64,000 nucleotides of DNA, taken from positions 19,994 to 83,993 of the forward strand of contig JANBPT010000070.1 of the NCBI GenBank assembly GCA_027575765.1, given 5' to 3'. Positions within the stretch are counted from its first letter, which is position 1. Each line of letters starts with the position of its first letter. Origin of the DNA: Tieghemiomyces parasiticus. Taxonomy: Eukaryota > Kickxellomycota > Dimargaritomycetes > Dimargaritales > Dimargaritaceae. Positions 31,184 through 42,225 of the stretch are shown piece after piece. Below the pieces are notes generated by a model, which was not told where the DNA came from, searched no databases, and saw only the letters and a list, made by a program, of their open reading frames with translations. Both the position numbers and the translations under genes were made by a program.

Positions 31184-33919
31184 ATGGACTTTCTTAGTGG
31201 GGGCACGGGAGGCAACCAGGCCGAGGTTCACGCCCTTATCGGCGTGGTCATGGCCATCACGGGTAATTTCCTTATATCTGTTGCCCTCAACCTGCAAAAG
31301 TACGCCCACAACCAAATCAAGCGCCGGGCCATCGAGTTCACCGATTACCCCGTCCGGGAGGGCGGCAGCTCCCCAGAAGATTCTGCCGATGCCGAGTATT
31401 GCGAGGCCGAGTCGACCGCCATGACCTCCCACCCGACCTCGACAGCAAGGACGACGACGGCGGGGCTCCGCCGCCATGCCAGTACTTCCGTCGTACCGTC
31501 TACGGAAGGTGGCCACCGGGACCCGGTCACGCGGGCCCGGAAAAGTGTGCCATCCCTGCCCCTGGGTAACGCTCTCCGCCTGACCGACACCCGGCATGGC
31601 GCCCATGGTGATGAGGAAGGGACAGAGGAGGCCGACTACGACCGCTCGGGAGACTTTTCCATCACCTCGCCCTTGTTGGCCACCGCCAGTCGCACGCTGC
31701 CCAGCGCCCCTGCCTCGCGTGACTCCTTTGTCATCACCCTGAGCGGCTCGACCACCCGCAAAGGCTCACTAACGTCGCCCACCTTGACCAATCAGCCACC
31801 TGCTGCGGCGGGTGCGGTCACCCCACCCCACGGGCCCTCCTCCACCGCTTCGGTACGAGGGGGTGCGTCTACTTCCACCCAGGGTATCTCTCATCCCCAC
31901 CGTGATCTCACCGTCATCACCGTCGCCGACTCCCCTCCGAGCTCGCCACCCCCACCCTCACCGCCCAGCGAAACGGCCTACCTCAAGAGCCGCGATTGGT
32001 GGCTGGGTATGATCCTTATGGTCTCGGGCGAAGTGGGGAATTTCATGGCCTACGGGTTCGCCCCGGCCTCGGTCGTGGCCCCACTGGGCACCGTGACCCT
32101 CATCACTAACGTTTTTTTGGCCCCCCTCGTACTCAAAGAGACCGTTCGTGCTCGGGATGCCTGGGGCGTCGTGCTGGCTATTTTGGGCGCCATGGTGGTG
32201 GTGTCCAGCTCCAAATCCACGGAAGCCACCTTGACTCCAGACATGCTGTGGGAGGCCATTTCGAGTTTCACCGCGGGCCTTTACTACCTGGTCACGGCAG
32301 TCGCCATGGTCGTCCTGGCCCTCGTGTCTCCCAGGTGGGGTCCGCGCTTCATTCTAATCGACATTGGTCTGGTGGCCCTGTTCGGCGGCTACACGGTCCT
32401 GGCCACCAAGGCCGTATCGTCACTCCTGCAGCTCGAACTCATCCTCATGTTCCGGTACCCCATAACCTACCTGCTCATTGCCGTCCTGCTGTACAGCGCC
32501 ATCTTACAAATCAAATATCTCAACCGCGCCCTTCAGTTCTTCGACTCTACCCAGGTGATCCCCACCCAGTTTGTGCTGTTCACGCTCAGTGCCATCGTGG
32601 GCTCCGCTGTCATTTACCGCGACTTTGAGGACGTGTCCCTGCGCAATGTGGCGGCCTTTGTGAGCGGCTGCCTCCTGACCTTCACGGGCGTCTTTTTGAT
32701 CACATCGAACCGGCCTGCCCGGCCTCACGCCTCGGCTGGCGTTACGGCTGCCGTGGCGGAGGGTGAAGTAGATCTGGACGATTCGCCCGTACACGCGTAC
32801 CACGGTGCCACGTTCGGGACGGCCAACCACGGCGGTTTACCTGCCGATCCGCACGAGCTGCACCGGTACCGTTTCCCCAATGCAACTCCTACTGCTCCCC
32901 CGTCGGAAATTTCCTCGTCTGCCGACCCGACTCACCACCATCACCTGGTTTCCCCGTCGGACTCCCATCCCCCACTGCAGCGATCTCCACCACCGTCAGA
33001 CTCCACTGATCCGCTCTGGTCGTACCTTCACAAAAACACTTCAGCGCTACGCCAGGCCGACGGTGAATCTAGTGCGGGTGGACACCGGCGCCGCCGCTCG
33101 ATCGCCGAGAGCCTGTCTGAGTCCGTGGGGGCCCCAAACCTACCGCAGGCCCTGCGCACGCGGTATGCCGAGGTGGCTCAGCGGCTACGGTCCAACTCGC
33201 GGTCCATCATTGACCACGCCTCACAGCTCCATGGTGTCCTTAACCCGACGTACATGGCCGTGGCTAGCACCAACCTCCCGGACTACCGTGACTACGGCCC
33301 GTCCGGGCCGGCTCCCTCGTCGTCTCCACGGAGCCCGCACCACAACTACCGTACCTTTTCGGCCTCCAATAGGGGCGGAGGTGGTGAGGTTCGGCCCGCA
33401 CCCCCGTACCCGTTCCCAGCACCGCCCCGCCATCATTCGTTGCATCCGGCCCGCCACCCGGGCCCCCACCAGCAACATCGGCAGCTGAGTCGACATAGTA
33501 GCCACCACGTCCGTCCGGCCACCTTGGCCGAGGATTCCCCTGTGGGGGCCATCCCCATGCCTACGGCGGATGACCCTACTGACGACGGAGCAGACGGAAA
33601 GTCAGCCACGACTGACCATGGGGATAGCCCCAGACCACCCCGCCCGTGGTCGTCGCTCTTTGACCCTATCCGGTCGTTACGCGGACAAATGTCCGTCAGC
33701 ACGGGCCATCCTACCTCGCACGGTGGCCCGTCGGACCATCGACTCATCTTTCCCGTCCCGACCTCTCCGGATCTGGTTGAAGGCCGCGAAGAGATTGAAG
33801 GTGAGACGGGGTACCGGGACCGACGGGTCAGTTTACGCACGTTGGCTACGTCGCCACCAAAGGGTGACAGGTACCACCGTAGTGAGGGCGATGGTGATAC
33901 GGATAGCGAGGAGTTGTAA
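31184..33919 (+). CDS. NIPA-type magnesium transporter family protein with large loop and tail
   Basis: The protein has 911 residues in one exon, from ATG 31184. Residues 15-42 carry the first membrane helix, ending in the motif SVALNLQKYAH seen in fungal NIPA-like proteins. A polar loop of about 225 residues (43-270) rich in Ser, Thr and Pro follows. The other eight helices then run as a block (about 271-508) beginning WWLGMILMVSGEVGNFMAYGFAPASVVAPLG, the most conserved NIPA segment, and ending LLTFTGVFLITSNRP. The last 400 residues are disordered and rich in His, Pro and Ser, with basic patches. NIPA proteins are proposed Mg2+ transporters of endosome and plasma membrane. The loop between helices 1 and 2 is normally short, so this insertion and the long tail are odd. 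Both keep frame and codon bias, so they look genuine and probably carry regulatory or phosphorylation sites. It is convergent with the gene ending at 34304. Confidence 0.88.
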   Translation: MDFLSGGTGGNQAEVHALIGVVMAITGNFLISVALNLQKYAHNQIKRRAIEFTDYPVREGGSSPEDSADAEYCEAESTAMTSHPTSTARTTTAGLRRHASTSVVPSTEGGHRDPVTRARKSVPSLPLGNALRLTDTRHGAHGDEEGTEEADYDRSGDFSITSPLLATASRTLPSAPASRDSFVITLSGSTTRKGSLTSPTLTNQPPAAAGAVTPPHGPSSTASVRGGASTSTQGISHPHRDLTVITVADSPPSSPPPPSPPSETAYLKSRDWWLGMILMVSGEVGNFMAYGFAPASVVAPLGTVTLITNVFLAPLVLKETVRARDAWGVVLAILGAMVVVSSSKSTEATLTPDMLWEAISSFTAGLYYLVTAVAMVVLALVSPRWGPRFILIDIGLVALFGGYTVLATKAVSSLLQLELILMFRYPITYLLIAVLLYSAILQIKYLNRALQFFDSTQVIPTQFVLFTLSAIVGSAVIYRDFEDVSLRNVAAFVSGCLLTFTGVFLITSNRPARPHASAGVTAAVAEGEVDLDDSPVHAYHGATFGTANHGGLPADPHELHRYRFPNATPTAPPSEISSSADPTHHHHLVSPSDSHPPLQRSPPPSDSTDPLWSYLHKNTSALRQADGESSAGGHRRRRSIAESLSESVGAPNLPQALRTRYAEVAQRLRSNSRSIIDHASQLHGVLNPTYMAVASTNLPDYRDYGPSGPAPSSSPRSPHHNYRTFSASNRGGGGEVRPAPPYPFPAPPRHHSLHPARHPGPHQQHRQLSRHSSHHVRPATLAEDSPVGAIPMPTADDPTDDGADGKSATTDHGDSPRPPRPWSSLFDPIRSLRGQMSVSTGHPTSHGGPSDHRLIFPVPTSPDLVEGREEIEGETGYRDRRVSLRTLATSPPKGDRYHRSEGDGDTDSEEL

Positions 33920-34303
33920 AGGGCAGTGCAAAGGATGAAGGAAGGGAGGGTAAGAAGAATGAGAGAAATGGACTATTTAACTATCCTTGCCACTCTCATG
34001 ACTCTGTATTTAGCCTGGGCGCTTCACACAAAAAGAAACAGAAACTGCGGACCGGTCCCTGTATTACGTGCCGATTTTCTGTCTCTCACCCATTATAAAT
34101 TTCATATTTTCTCATTTTGCCACAGCCCTTTGGCCGATCAAGCAAATTGACGGCAACGCGGTCAGTTCACAGATGTATGATGGTGGCACAAGTGAGCAGA
34201 TTTATTGATGGTTTGTTTTCTTTTATTTACTCTAAGTGGTGAACGAAAACCAGGAGAGAGATGAGCTAGGTAAGTAAGTCCCCTAACAAGAGGTCTAAAG
34301 GAA
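33920..34303. other. Short convergent 3' intergenic region
   Basis: The 384 bases between two convergent stops are AT-rich, with TTTATTTAC and TTTATTGATGG. They fit two 3' UTRs and their poly(A) sites. No gene. Confidence 0.5.
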
Positions 34304-36215
34304 CTACTCCCTGCTGGTAGTCCGTGAGAGCCAGTCGGAGATGGCCGAGGCTTTTCTAGTTAGCTTGGGGAACCTCGGGACTGCCGTCGATTTGGGCGGG
34401 GTGTTGAGCGTCGACTCCAGTACCAGAAACTGAAACTTCGTTAGGGTATCCTTAGTACCCAACACCCCCAACGCTGGCGTGGCGGCTGCATTTGAGTGTG
34501 ACGGCATTGGATTCGCACTAGTCCGCTCGGCAAACTCTTTAGCCATGACCAAAACACTCAATTCGCCCGTTTCGCTCGGCGAGAGGGCCATACTGCGGTC
34601 TCCGGGCACGACGGTACGGCCGGATACGTCGGAGTCCAGGGACCAGGAGGCCGGGGTGGCTGGGTTTTTGCGAACCTGACCATTACGGCCGTTCCTTCTG
34701 ATAGGGGTTTTGTGGCTGCTACCATCACTAGACGACAAGACCAAGGTATCCGAGCTTGGCGACCTGGCCGGAGCCGTTGATACCCACTCAGGGGGCATCA
34801 AAGAAGGGTGGATAGAAGTGACGGGACGGGTCAACGCGGCCTTGCATTGGTACTCGAGATAGACCTTCGCGTCGAAAACCTTGTTAATTTGGCTCAATAG
34901 GTTGAACAAGAAGTCCGGAAACAGATTGGCCGATTCGTTCGGAGTAGAGTCGATGGACGATTGGTGCCATAGCTTATCTAGGACGAAGCAGAGCCGGTCA
35001 AACTTAGAAGCACCGCTCAGAGCGTAGGTGATCCAGTTGAGGAGTTGGGTGGCGGCGTATTTCCTGACCTTTACGGCCATGGTATCCATGTCGGCGGTCG
35101 GGGTCGTTGTTCCGCTGTGGCGGCTTTGTTCCCGGGCGTAACGGTCCTTCCAACGCAGGCTTAGGCGCTTGGCGGACCGGGGGTTCAGCGGAGGGGGTTT
35201 CCATTTGAGTTCAACATCTTTCAAACACTTTCGCAAGTGGTCGATCTTTGGGCGGCCATAATCGTGGGTCCTTGCCTCGAGGGCCGCCATGAGGAGCGGC
35301 ATTCCTTCGTAGGCGATAGTCTGTTCACGGAGCATCCACAGGATGGAATCGATAAGGTCGTCAAGTTCATAGTGTGGCAAGGCCTGGCCGGTCGCCTTGA
35401 TGGACTCAAGTAGCTGAACGGAGGGGGAAACGTCTTCCGGGAGCTTGTTTATGTTGATAGCTCGTTGCGCACTACCACTGAGAAGCTCTTCTTTAAAGGT
35501 GAACGTATAATCCCGACGTTCGTCAGCCAACTGCTCTAACTCGGCCTGGTTCACTTTACCGCATTCTTTGGATTCTCCCGCATACTGCCCAACGATCTCT
35601 GGGAGGAGTTGGTACATGGCCGACGTCCATGGTACGGCCAAAGCCTGACGTATGTATTCAAGGCCGAGGGGCGGGCCACCTTCGCTCGAGTCTTCCGAAG
35701 CGGTGGATCGTGCAATGCTCTCACTTCCGGGGTCCGAAGAGACGCTGCGAGACCGCTGGATCAGAATGGGGTGTGGGCAGGGTAGAGCGAATACGTGATA
35801 TTACGTCGGTAAGACAGACATGTCAAGATAGGACCCGTAGGAACGATGTCCATCGTTACCTGGGAGACGGGGGTGTAGCAGTTCGACTTGATGGTTTATC
35901 GGCCACGCATTACGTTTCCCCGGTGGACTACACGAACCAGAGTTCACTACGTCAACTTACCCAGGTGGGAGAATATGAGGCAGTCGAGGCCTGACTATAA
36001 AGCGGGCTCTGTATACTTCCCTGGCGGAAACTTTCCGGAAATACGAACCTTTCAGAGATCGGGGACATAGTTAGATGTTGCGCATACGAGACACTGTTAA
36101 ACGGGCTATGTGCCGCTGTGGTCCCAGGGTCGTCAAGGGCCCCATTACTGGTGGAGACTAGCAGCACCAAGCCAAGTAGCGTGGCAAGGCTCATTTTCAC
36201 GATGGTAACGGTCAT
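34304..36215 (-). CDS. Unrecognised protein; first exon looks like a signal peptide (2 exons)
   Basis: Exon 2 (35755-34304, 483 codons) is a solid frame. Exon 1 (36215-35961, 85 codons) is proposed because it ends in a perfect donor (GTAAGT at 35960), exon 2 begins after a CAG acceptor, and both are in phase 0; total 568 residues. Exon 1 starts MTVTIVKMSLATLLGLVLLV, a convincing signal sequence with likely cleavage after SNG or NGA. Exon 2 does not look extracellular. It is helical with few cysteines, contains LPHYELDDLIDSILWMLRE and LLNWITYALSGASKFDRLCF, and ends in a Ser/Thr/Pro-rich region of about 150 residues. I recognise no family. Either it is a secreted or luminal protein, or the true first exon lies elsewhere and the signal exon belongs to a separate small gene. 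Exon 2 confidence is high, the join moderate. Confidence 0.6.
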
Positions 36216-39200
36216 GGTAGAACCGTAGCAGTGGATGATGAGAAAATATATCGGGATCTAGCTTGACAGTGGTGAACACGAGGACGGTAATTAAAGGGGG
36301 ACAGACAGTGTAGACGCGAATGCGGTAGTAAGTGCGTGGGATGTACACCTGGCTAACCATATAGTCTGGTGGAGTGTACTAATGCATAAGCTGAGAGTAG
36401 AAATATTAAGTTAGAACCAGGGCAAATAGACAAATAGCACATTCACAGTCGATCCAGGGCAATACGGTGAGCATTCACGGAGCCGTACTAGCCGGGCAGT
36501 GAAGTCAGAAGGGATGTGGTGTTGGAAAAATGGCACAAGGCGAGGTGGGGAAGACGACATATATATAAGGGCGAAGGGGTAAGGGAGAGGAGCAGCCATG
36601 GCTAGTAGTAGGGTACAGCCGACACCCAGGGAAGGAGAGAGAGGAGGACGAGTGGGGGTGGGATTGAGGTTGTACCACCAATGGAGCGTGTCATCGGCTG
36701 AATTTCCATTATGGGCCAGCGAAACGAACCCCAGCAAAATGGGTATCGTAGCCGATTCATGCAAAAAAAAGGGGGGTCGGTGATCCTGTAAGTGACAAGG
36801 CATGTCCAAGAGGGTAGAATGAGGGAGGAGGACAGGGTCAGCGCAGACCGCCGGCGGTGTCCATGTGTGGAACAATAACTGCAGGTAGGGGAGCCGCGAC
36901 CATTGTGTAACTACGCCACACCGCCCATACGAGGCAGTGGCGGCAGCAGCAGTGGAGGGATGGGCTGCAAAGAGGAGGTGAGCGAGGTGCAAACCGTGAT
37001 CGAACCAACCGGTGTAGCTGCACGAGCTGTGCAAAGTGGGAAAGCCGAGAGGGGCGCAACGTTACGGTTCTAGCGTGCAAAGCCTCCGACCGCACAGAGC
37101 AGAGAGGATTCCAAATCTTGGACCAGGAACTTGCTAACAAAGAGGGATGGTGTTATATCGGAAGGGCGGGGCCTTCGTTCTTTCTCTGTTCCTCTCTCCC
37201 TCACAGCACCAGGCTTCCGTGTTTTAGTTGATTCCCTATTCGGTCGCGACTTTGTAGATCTTTTGTTTGTTAGCTCAGAGAGCTAGCCGGTCACGAGCAT
37301 GCCGCCAGGGATTCTAAACCATTTTGTCTTGCCTTACCCATCCATTCCCCCGCACCGTACCTACACCAGCAGCGCCTAGTTGGGTTCTCAAGACCAGTTG
37401 GGACGAGCGGTCAAACTGTCCCCGGAGAAATATCCTAATATTTGAAAATCGAAATATCGGCAGCGTGGACAGCCTCCACTCGGTTGGAGCGACCATCTCG
37501 CTTCACCGTCGATCATCAGCACCGCAGGACTAGTCAAGGGACGTGCGAGACGCCCCGGTGTAGGCTAGCCCATGGTCTGACAGGAGGGTTGTACAGAAGT
37601 CTCCATGGCCAGTCAGCGTTAGGCGGCGACTAGATTCGCCACGCCGTTGTGCGTGGCCAACGACACGACCCCCGTCCTTCTGCTGTCCTTTCTCTCTTGG
37701 CTTTCAATCAGCCTTAGTGGCATCGAGCCTCAGCCGTCGAGCTGTGTCAGTTAGAATTACAGGATGGTGATTGGGTGCGTTGAGAGGGTGGGAATGGTGG
37801 TGGCGGTACAAGGTCGTACCTTCAAGCCAAGCCATTTGTCATAGACCGCGTAGTGGCAGCGGCCTTGATACAACACAGACGAGTAAATATGTTCAACCGC
37901 TTTTCCAACCCTGCTCGCCGAAACCTAGCAGTGCTGGCGCTATGATGACCAGCGGATAAACCTACGTTCGTTGCGATTGGTGGCCGATAACGTGAGGTCG
38001 TTGGGGGGGGTGAGAGAGAAGAGAGGCACCAAGCGTACCACCTCGACCAGCAGTCAGATCTTCCACACAGGTCCTGCACAGGCTCACTTGACATATGGCC
38101 ATGGCCTGACTTCTATCGCTGTCCTATTTCCCTATTCTACACCGTCATCGCCGTCCGATATTGCTAGACACAATACCTTGGTCCGGATAAGGTACGATCG
38201 GTATACGAGCATCGGTAATATGGTCGGTCAGAATTACGCCGACTATGTCGCTATAGGTTGTAGCGTGCGCCCTTCCTCCCGCCTCTCCAACAAGAGAAGG
38301 ATAAACTGCCCCCGCCCTTCTACAGAACCGTCATCAACATGCCTAGGCTGTAGCGTGTACCACAAAGTAAAGACTGCGGCAATCGAGCCTAGGAGATCTC
38401 ATAGTCGAACAGAGGGAGCTGATGTGTACCTTTTCGCTTACAAAATCGGACCTGTAGGGATTTACACCTTTTCTCGTTGTCGGTGGACGGCAGAGCACCC
38501 AGCTATGCGACGGAGTAAACCTGGTGACATGTTGTTATTCAGCGTAGCGACTTGGTGCAACCGCACGGCTTTGACTAACGGCTAAGCTGGGAGGGACGGT
38601 GGCGGGAAAGGCTCGTGCCGACGAAGGAGGGATGGGGCATGAAGGTCCATGACCACCCCAAATAGAAACTGCCTACTTCAACATACACAGATAGATCCAA
38701 ACCACTCGCCGAAGCCACTTTCTGTCCGGCTGCCAGTGTGTGGGACCGCCGGAGGAACTTAGAGAGCCCGGTCACCTTATTCAGCCGACGAGGGCCTGGT
38801 ACGCACACCAATCCACATCCTGCTGGCGGAGGATATGGCCCGGTCAGAGGGTCACCGTTGCACTATTTAGTAATCGTTTCATTCCCTCAAGGTACCCGTT
38901 TTGAACCGTAATAGGCGAGGAGAGAAAGTGGTTGGGTACGCCTGTCCAAAGGGGTTGCGTTGGTCAGCAGAGAACTATTCGTGCCCAGTACCGTGCCGTG
39001 CAACCCTCCGACTTTCGAATCCGAGCGGCTGACACATGCCCACCCTGCCCCATTTATCTACAAGACCCGAGCCGACTCTGAGCCATACGTCTTGGGTGTA
39101 AAAATAGGCCATTTTCTTTTTTTTTGGGGGGGGGGAATAGTCTTTCCTTACTCTAGTTGAGACGACGTCAGATCACACACCCTCTGGGCCCTTCCTAACA

Positions 39201-39527
39201 CACACACGCAAAGCACACGAACCCTTGATACTATGCGTGCAGGAAAGTGCCAGTGACCGCATCGTCATCATCGTCACCGTTACTTGGACACTTCCCAGGG
39301 GTCTCACCATGGGTGGGCACCCTTGCCCCACCCCTCTGTCTTACATGTCCGAGGTCTTTAACGTACCCTGCTTATTTCCCTTCCTCTGCCGCCACACTTT
39401 CCACCCTTTGGAATTCACCCCCCCCTATGCAACTCTATTCCCACTCCGCTCTACCTACTCACACAACCAGCACAGCGTAACGCCGCCCCGCACATATACT
39501 CTGGCATCCCAACGCATTGCCCGTACC
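36216..39527. other. Intergenic, no gene recognised
   Basis: This divergent 3.3 kb stretch has no recognised gene. A frame of 207 codons at 36411-37034 (minus) is His/Leu/Pro-rich and lacks any family match. A TATA-like motif (ATATATATAAGG) lies at 36550-36562. From about 39180 to 39527 the + strand is pyrimidine-rich and precedes the flavoprotein ATG, probably its leader. A T-run followed by a G9 run lies at 39117-39135. Confidence 0.5.
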
Positions 39528-41147
39528 ATGTCTACCCATTCCGCCTTGCCGCCGTGGAAGCACCTGCTCCAGGCCAGCCTCCAGGAAAACTATGCGACCG
39601 CCAAACGGCCCGGTAAGCGACGCCGTTTGGCCTTGTCCATCTGGGCGACCGTTGGCCGAAGCTACGTCGCCAGGGCCTTGGACCACCGCGAACCTTACCG
39701 TATTTACTCACCCTTTCGCCCTCACCATACACCCGTTTATCGCTCTTCATCCACCCTTGCCGCTTGGCGCCCGCCTTTTCCCCATTACAGCCCATATAAA
39801 CTATGTTCAGCTGGCCACGCTGGACGTCAAGGGCCAGCCCAGCAACCGGACAGTGATTTTCCGCGGGTTCGCTGGGGAAAAGGCCGCCCACCCGTCACTG
39901 CCCAGTTTCCTCGACCACCAGCTGATTACCGACGACCGTGAGAAGCGAGCCCAGCGTCGTCGCCTCGAGGGACTGGGCAACTACCAGTCCGAACTGTTGG
40001 TGTTCACCACCCATGTCAAGAGTGACAAGGTCCGCGAAATCGAAAAGAACCCCAAGGCCGAGATTTGTTGGTAAGTTGGGTTAATTGGCGAGGGAGGGAG
40101 GCGGCGGCGCGGGGGAGAATGCTGTATCGGCGTGGACACGAGTAGGATACAGCCAATGCCTGTGACCTTACTTGGTATCAACTCCGCCACATGGCCGTCC
40201 GTCACCATCGCTCACGCCAACAGCCCGTCCCCATAATCACTCTACGCCCCCAATCTACCTGATCCGGGTGCAGGTACCTGCCGGAGACGAACGAGCAATT
40301 TCGTCTCAAGGGCCAAATGTATCTGATCACCTCGCCGACGTACTACGGCCACCACATTGCGGAGGAGCAAAAGTACCAGGCGGCCTATGCCTACCTTCAG
40401 CAGTTCTGCCACCGCACGGGCGTCACGCCAGTCACTTCACCCGCCGCAACGGAAACCGTCGATCCGACCCACACTGCCACCCAACCTCGGATGCCCGACA
40501 TTGACTGGGAGCTCTTTCGGCTCAACCACTTCTTCCACACCAACCCGTCCCTCCGGAGTTCCTTCACCTGGGACTACTCGGGGCGCGCGTGGGCCGACGT
40601 GCCGCCCCAGGAACAGGACGCCGCAAAACGTCAGTTGACTTGCCAGCGGCTCGACCTCCCTGAGGCAGCCGATACGACACTGGCCGACGAGACATCTAGC
40701 ACCACCACCAACGTAGCAGCGAAGCAGAGGCGGGAGGCGGAAGACAACATGGGGTCCGGTGCCGCCAACGCTACGGATCAGAGGCCATCGTCTTCGTTCA
40801 CCACCCAGTCATCCACCTACCGTCTCGTACAGCACGCATTGGCCAACTTTGTGCTTTTGGCCTTCAAAGTCGACCGCGTCGACCATGTCACCCTTGACAC
40901 CATCCCGCCCGGCCGTTGCCAGTTTATCCGCCAGTTGGAGGGAATGAACCCTCCCGTAACCAACCCTGCCACTTCCCCGAGCACTCTATCGACGACCGCT
41001 ACTGTCGCTGTCGTCGGCGAGGCCTTCGCTGGTGAGCAGGGCAGAGAAGAAGAGGGGGTGGTAGAAGCTGCTACCGCCGAAGGCCTACTCAAATCGCCCA
41101 CTGTGACTGAATCTACCGGATGGTCCGAGCTGGAACTGGTACCCTAA
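39528..41147 (+). CDS. Pyridoxamine 5'-phosphate oxidase-like FMN-binding protein (Alr4036 type, 3 exons)
   Basis: Exons are 39528-39612, 39791-40070 and 40274-41147. Introns are 178 and 203 bases (GTAAGC/CAG and GTAAGT/CAG) with matching phases, giving 412 residues. The split-barrel flavin fold is visible: NYVQLATLDVKGQPSNRTVI then FRGF, LITDDREKR, SELLVFTTHVKSDKVREIEK, NPKAEICWYLPETNEQFRLK and GQMYLIT. The chain NRTVIFRGF / K-N-P-K-A-E-I-C-W-Y / EQFR-x-K-G is the signature of the Alr4036-type pyridoxamine-phosphate-oxidase family (Pfam Pyridox_oxase_2) found in many fungi. The usual length is 200-300 residues. Here about 120 extra residues rich in Thr, Ala and Glu (roughly 265-335 and the C-terminal end) are inserted around the final strand LVQHALANFVLLAFKVDRVDHV. 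Substrate is not established for this branch, so a vitamin B6 role is only possible. FMN binding is inferred from family. Confidence 0.88.
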
Positions 41148-41152
41148 ACTCT

Positions 41153-41176
41153 GCTCATATATATATATATATGAGC
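41153..41176. repeat. Perfect 24-base palindrome just after a stop codon
   Basis: GCTCAT is followed by alternating AT and closes with ATGAGC, so the whole stretch is exactly self-complementary. It begins five bases after the stop of the flavoprotein gene. The transcript could form a 12-base-pair hairpin in the 3' UTR, or a cruciform in DNA; the AT core also makes it a microsatellite. Confidence 0.85.
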
Positions 41177-42225
41177 ATATACGTAATCCCATTGGAAACC
41201 ACCTTTTCAACTCTGCCGTCACCGCTTGCCATGTATATGGGACCCCGCCGTTTCGCCATCAAACTGGTTAAACATAACTTGCTTCCTATTAAACATCCTC
41301 GCTGGACCCTTCTCCATGTACAATTTAACCTCGCGATGTCCACGAAGCTACATCACCGCATACTCATGCCTAACAAGTCCAGCTGGGCCGCGATCTTCCG
41401 CACGTAATATATCCCCAGGGTATAGAATCTAGCCAGCCAATATCCCCAGGGCATAGAATCTAGCCAGCCACATTGATAGACGTGGTTTGGTCAATGGTCC
41501 TGCTTTCGGAGGCGTGGGGGAGGGCAGGTTAATACTGGGAATACCATCAACTTGGACTTGGGCATTTGTTTCAGAAATGGGGCGTTAGGGGGGTGGAGCC
41601 AAGCAGCCGAGCCCGCAGTATTTCAGTCGCAGATTTTCGCCTGTGGCATGTAAGCAAACATGGGCGAGTTCGTGGGGCTGAAGATGTATAAAAGAATACC
41701 CATTATGCTCTATACATAATGTGCTTTGCGCTGCAATACGTAGTTCCTTCAATTGACGTTGCCCCGCCAATCCTACTGCTGGCGAATCAAAAAAGGGGGC
41801 CTCTACAGCGGTGGGGTACTTGGCGTGGTCCATTATATTCAGAGTTGAACGGGTTAATACTAAAAGAAATACGGACAAATATAAAAAAAAGCTCACACAC
41901 ACACAAATGAATACCCATGCTATTGTATGCATTGGATAAAGGAGACGAAAAATAAATGAAGAGATTAACAGACACAGTGTACGAACGCGTGGGGCGAAGG
42001 GAGGATCAGTAAACTAGATCGGGAGGAAACGGGGCCAGTGACGTGAGCAGCAAAAAAGGCCCGTCGTCGGGGTCTTGCGTAATGGCGGGGGGAGGAAGAA
42101 AAGGCTTCACAATTAAGGTTACAAGGGAGATGAGAGACGAGGAGGGAAAGGGTGAGGGTGAGGGTGCAAATCAGGCTTTTATAGACAGGGGAAGGCGAGG
42201 GTGAGGAGAGTGGGGAAGCGGTGCT
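41177..42225. other. Convergent intergenic region
   Basis: About 1 kb between convergent stops contains a 31-base tandem duplication (41410-41471) and a short G-rich track with three GTGAGG units near 42150. No gene was recognised. Short frames such as 41585-41932 (minus) have no coding character. Confidence 0.5.
41410..41471. repeat. Direct tandem duplication of 31 bases
   Basis: The unit starting TATCCCCAGGG occurs twice head to tail (41410-41440 and 41441-41471) with two mismatches in 31 positions. A recent local duplication is the simplest explanation; no function is evident. Confidence 0.9.

Noticed and set aside
36411..37034. 207-codon frame on the minus strand
   Set aside because: His/Leu/Pro-rich, with no family, no clear promoter or splice context, and codon use unlike neighbours.
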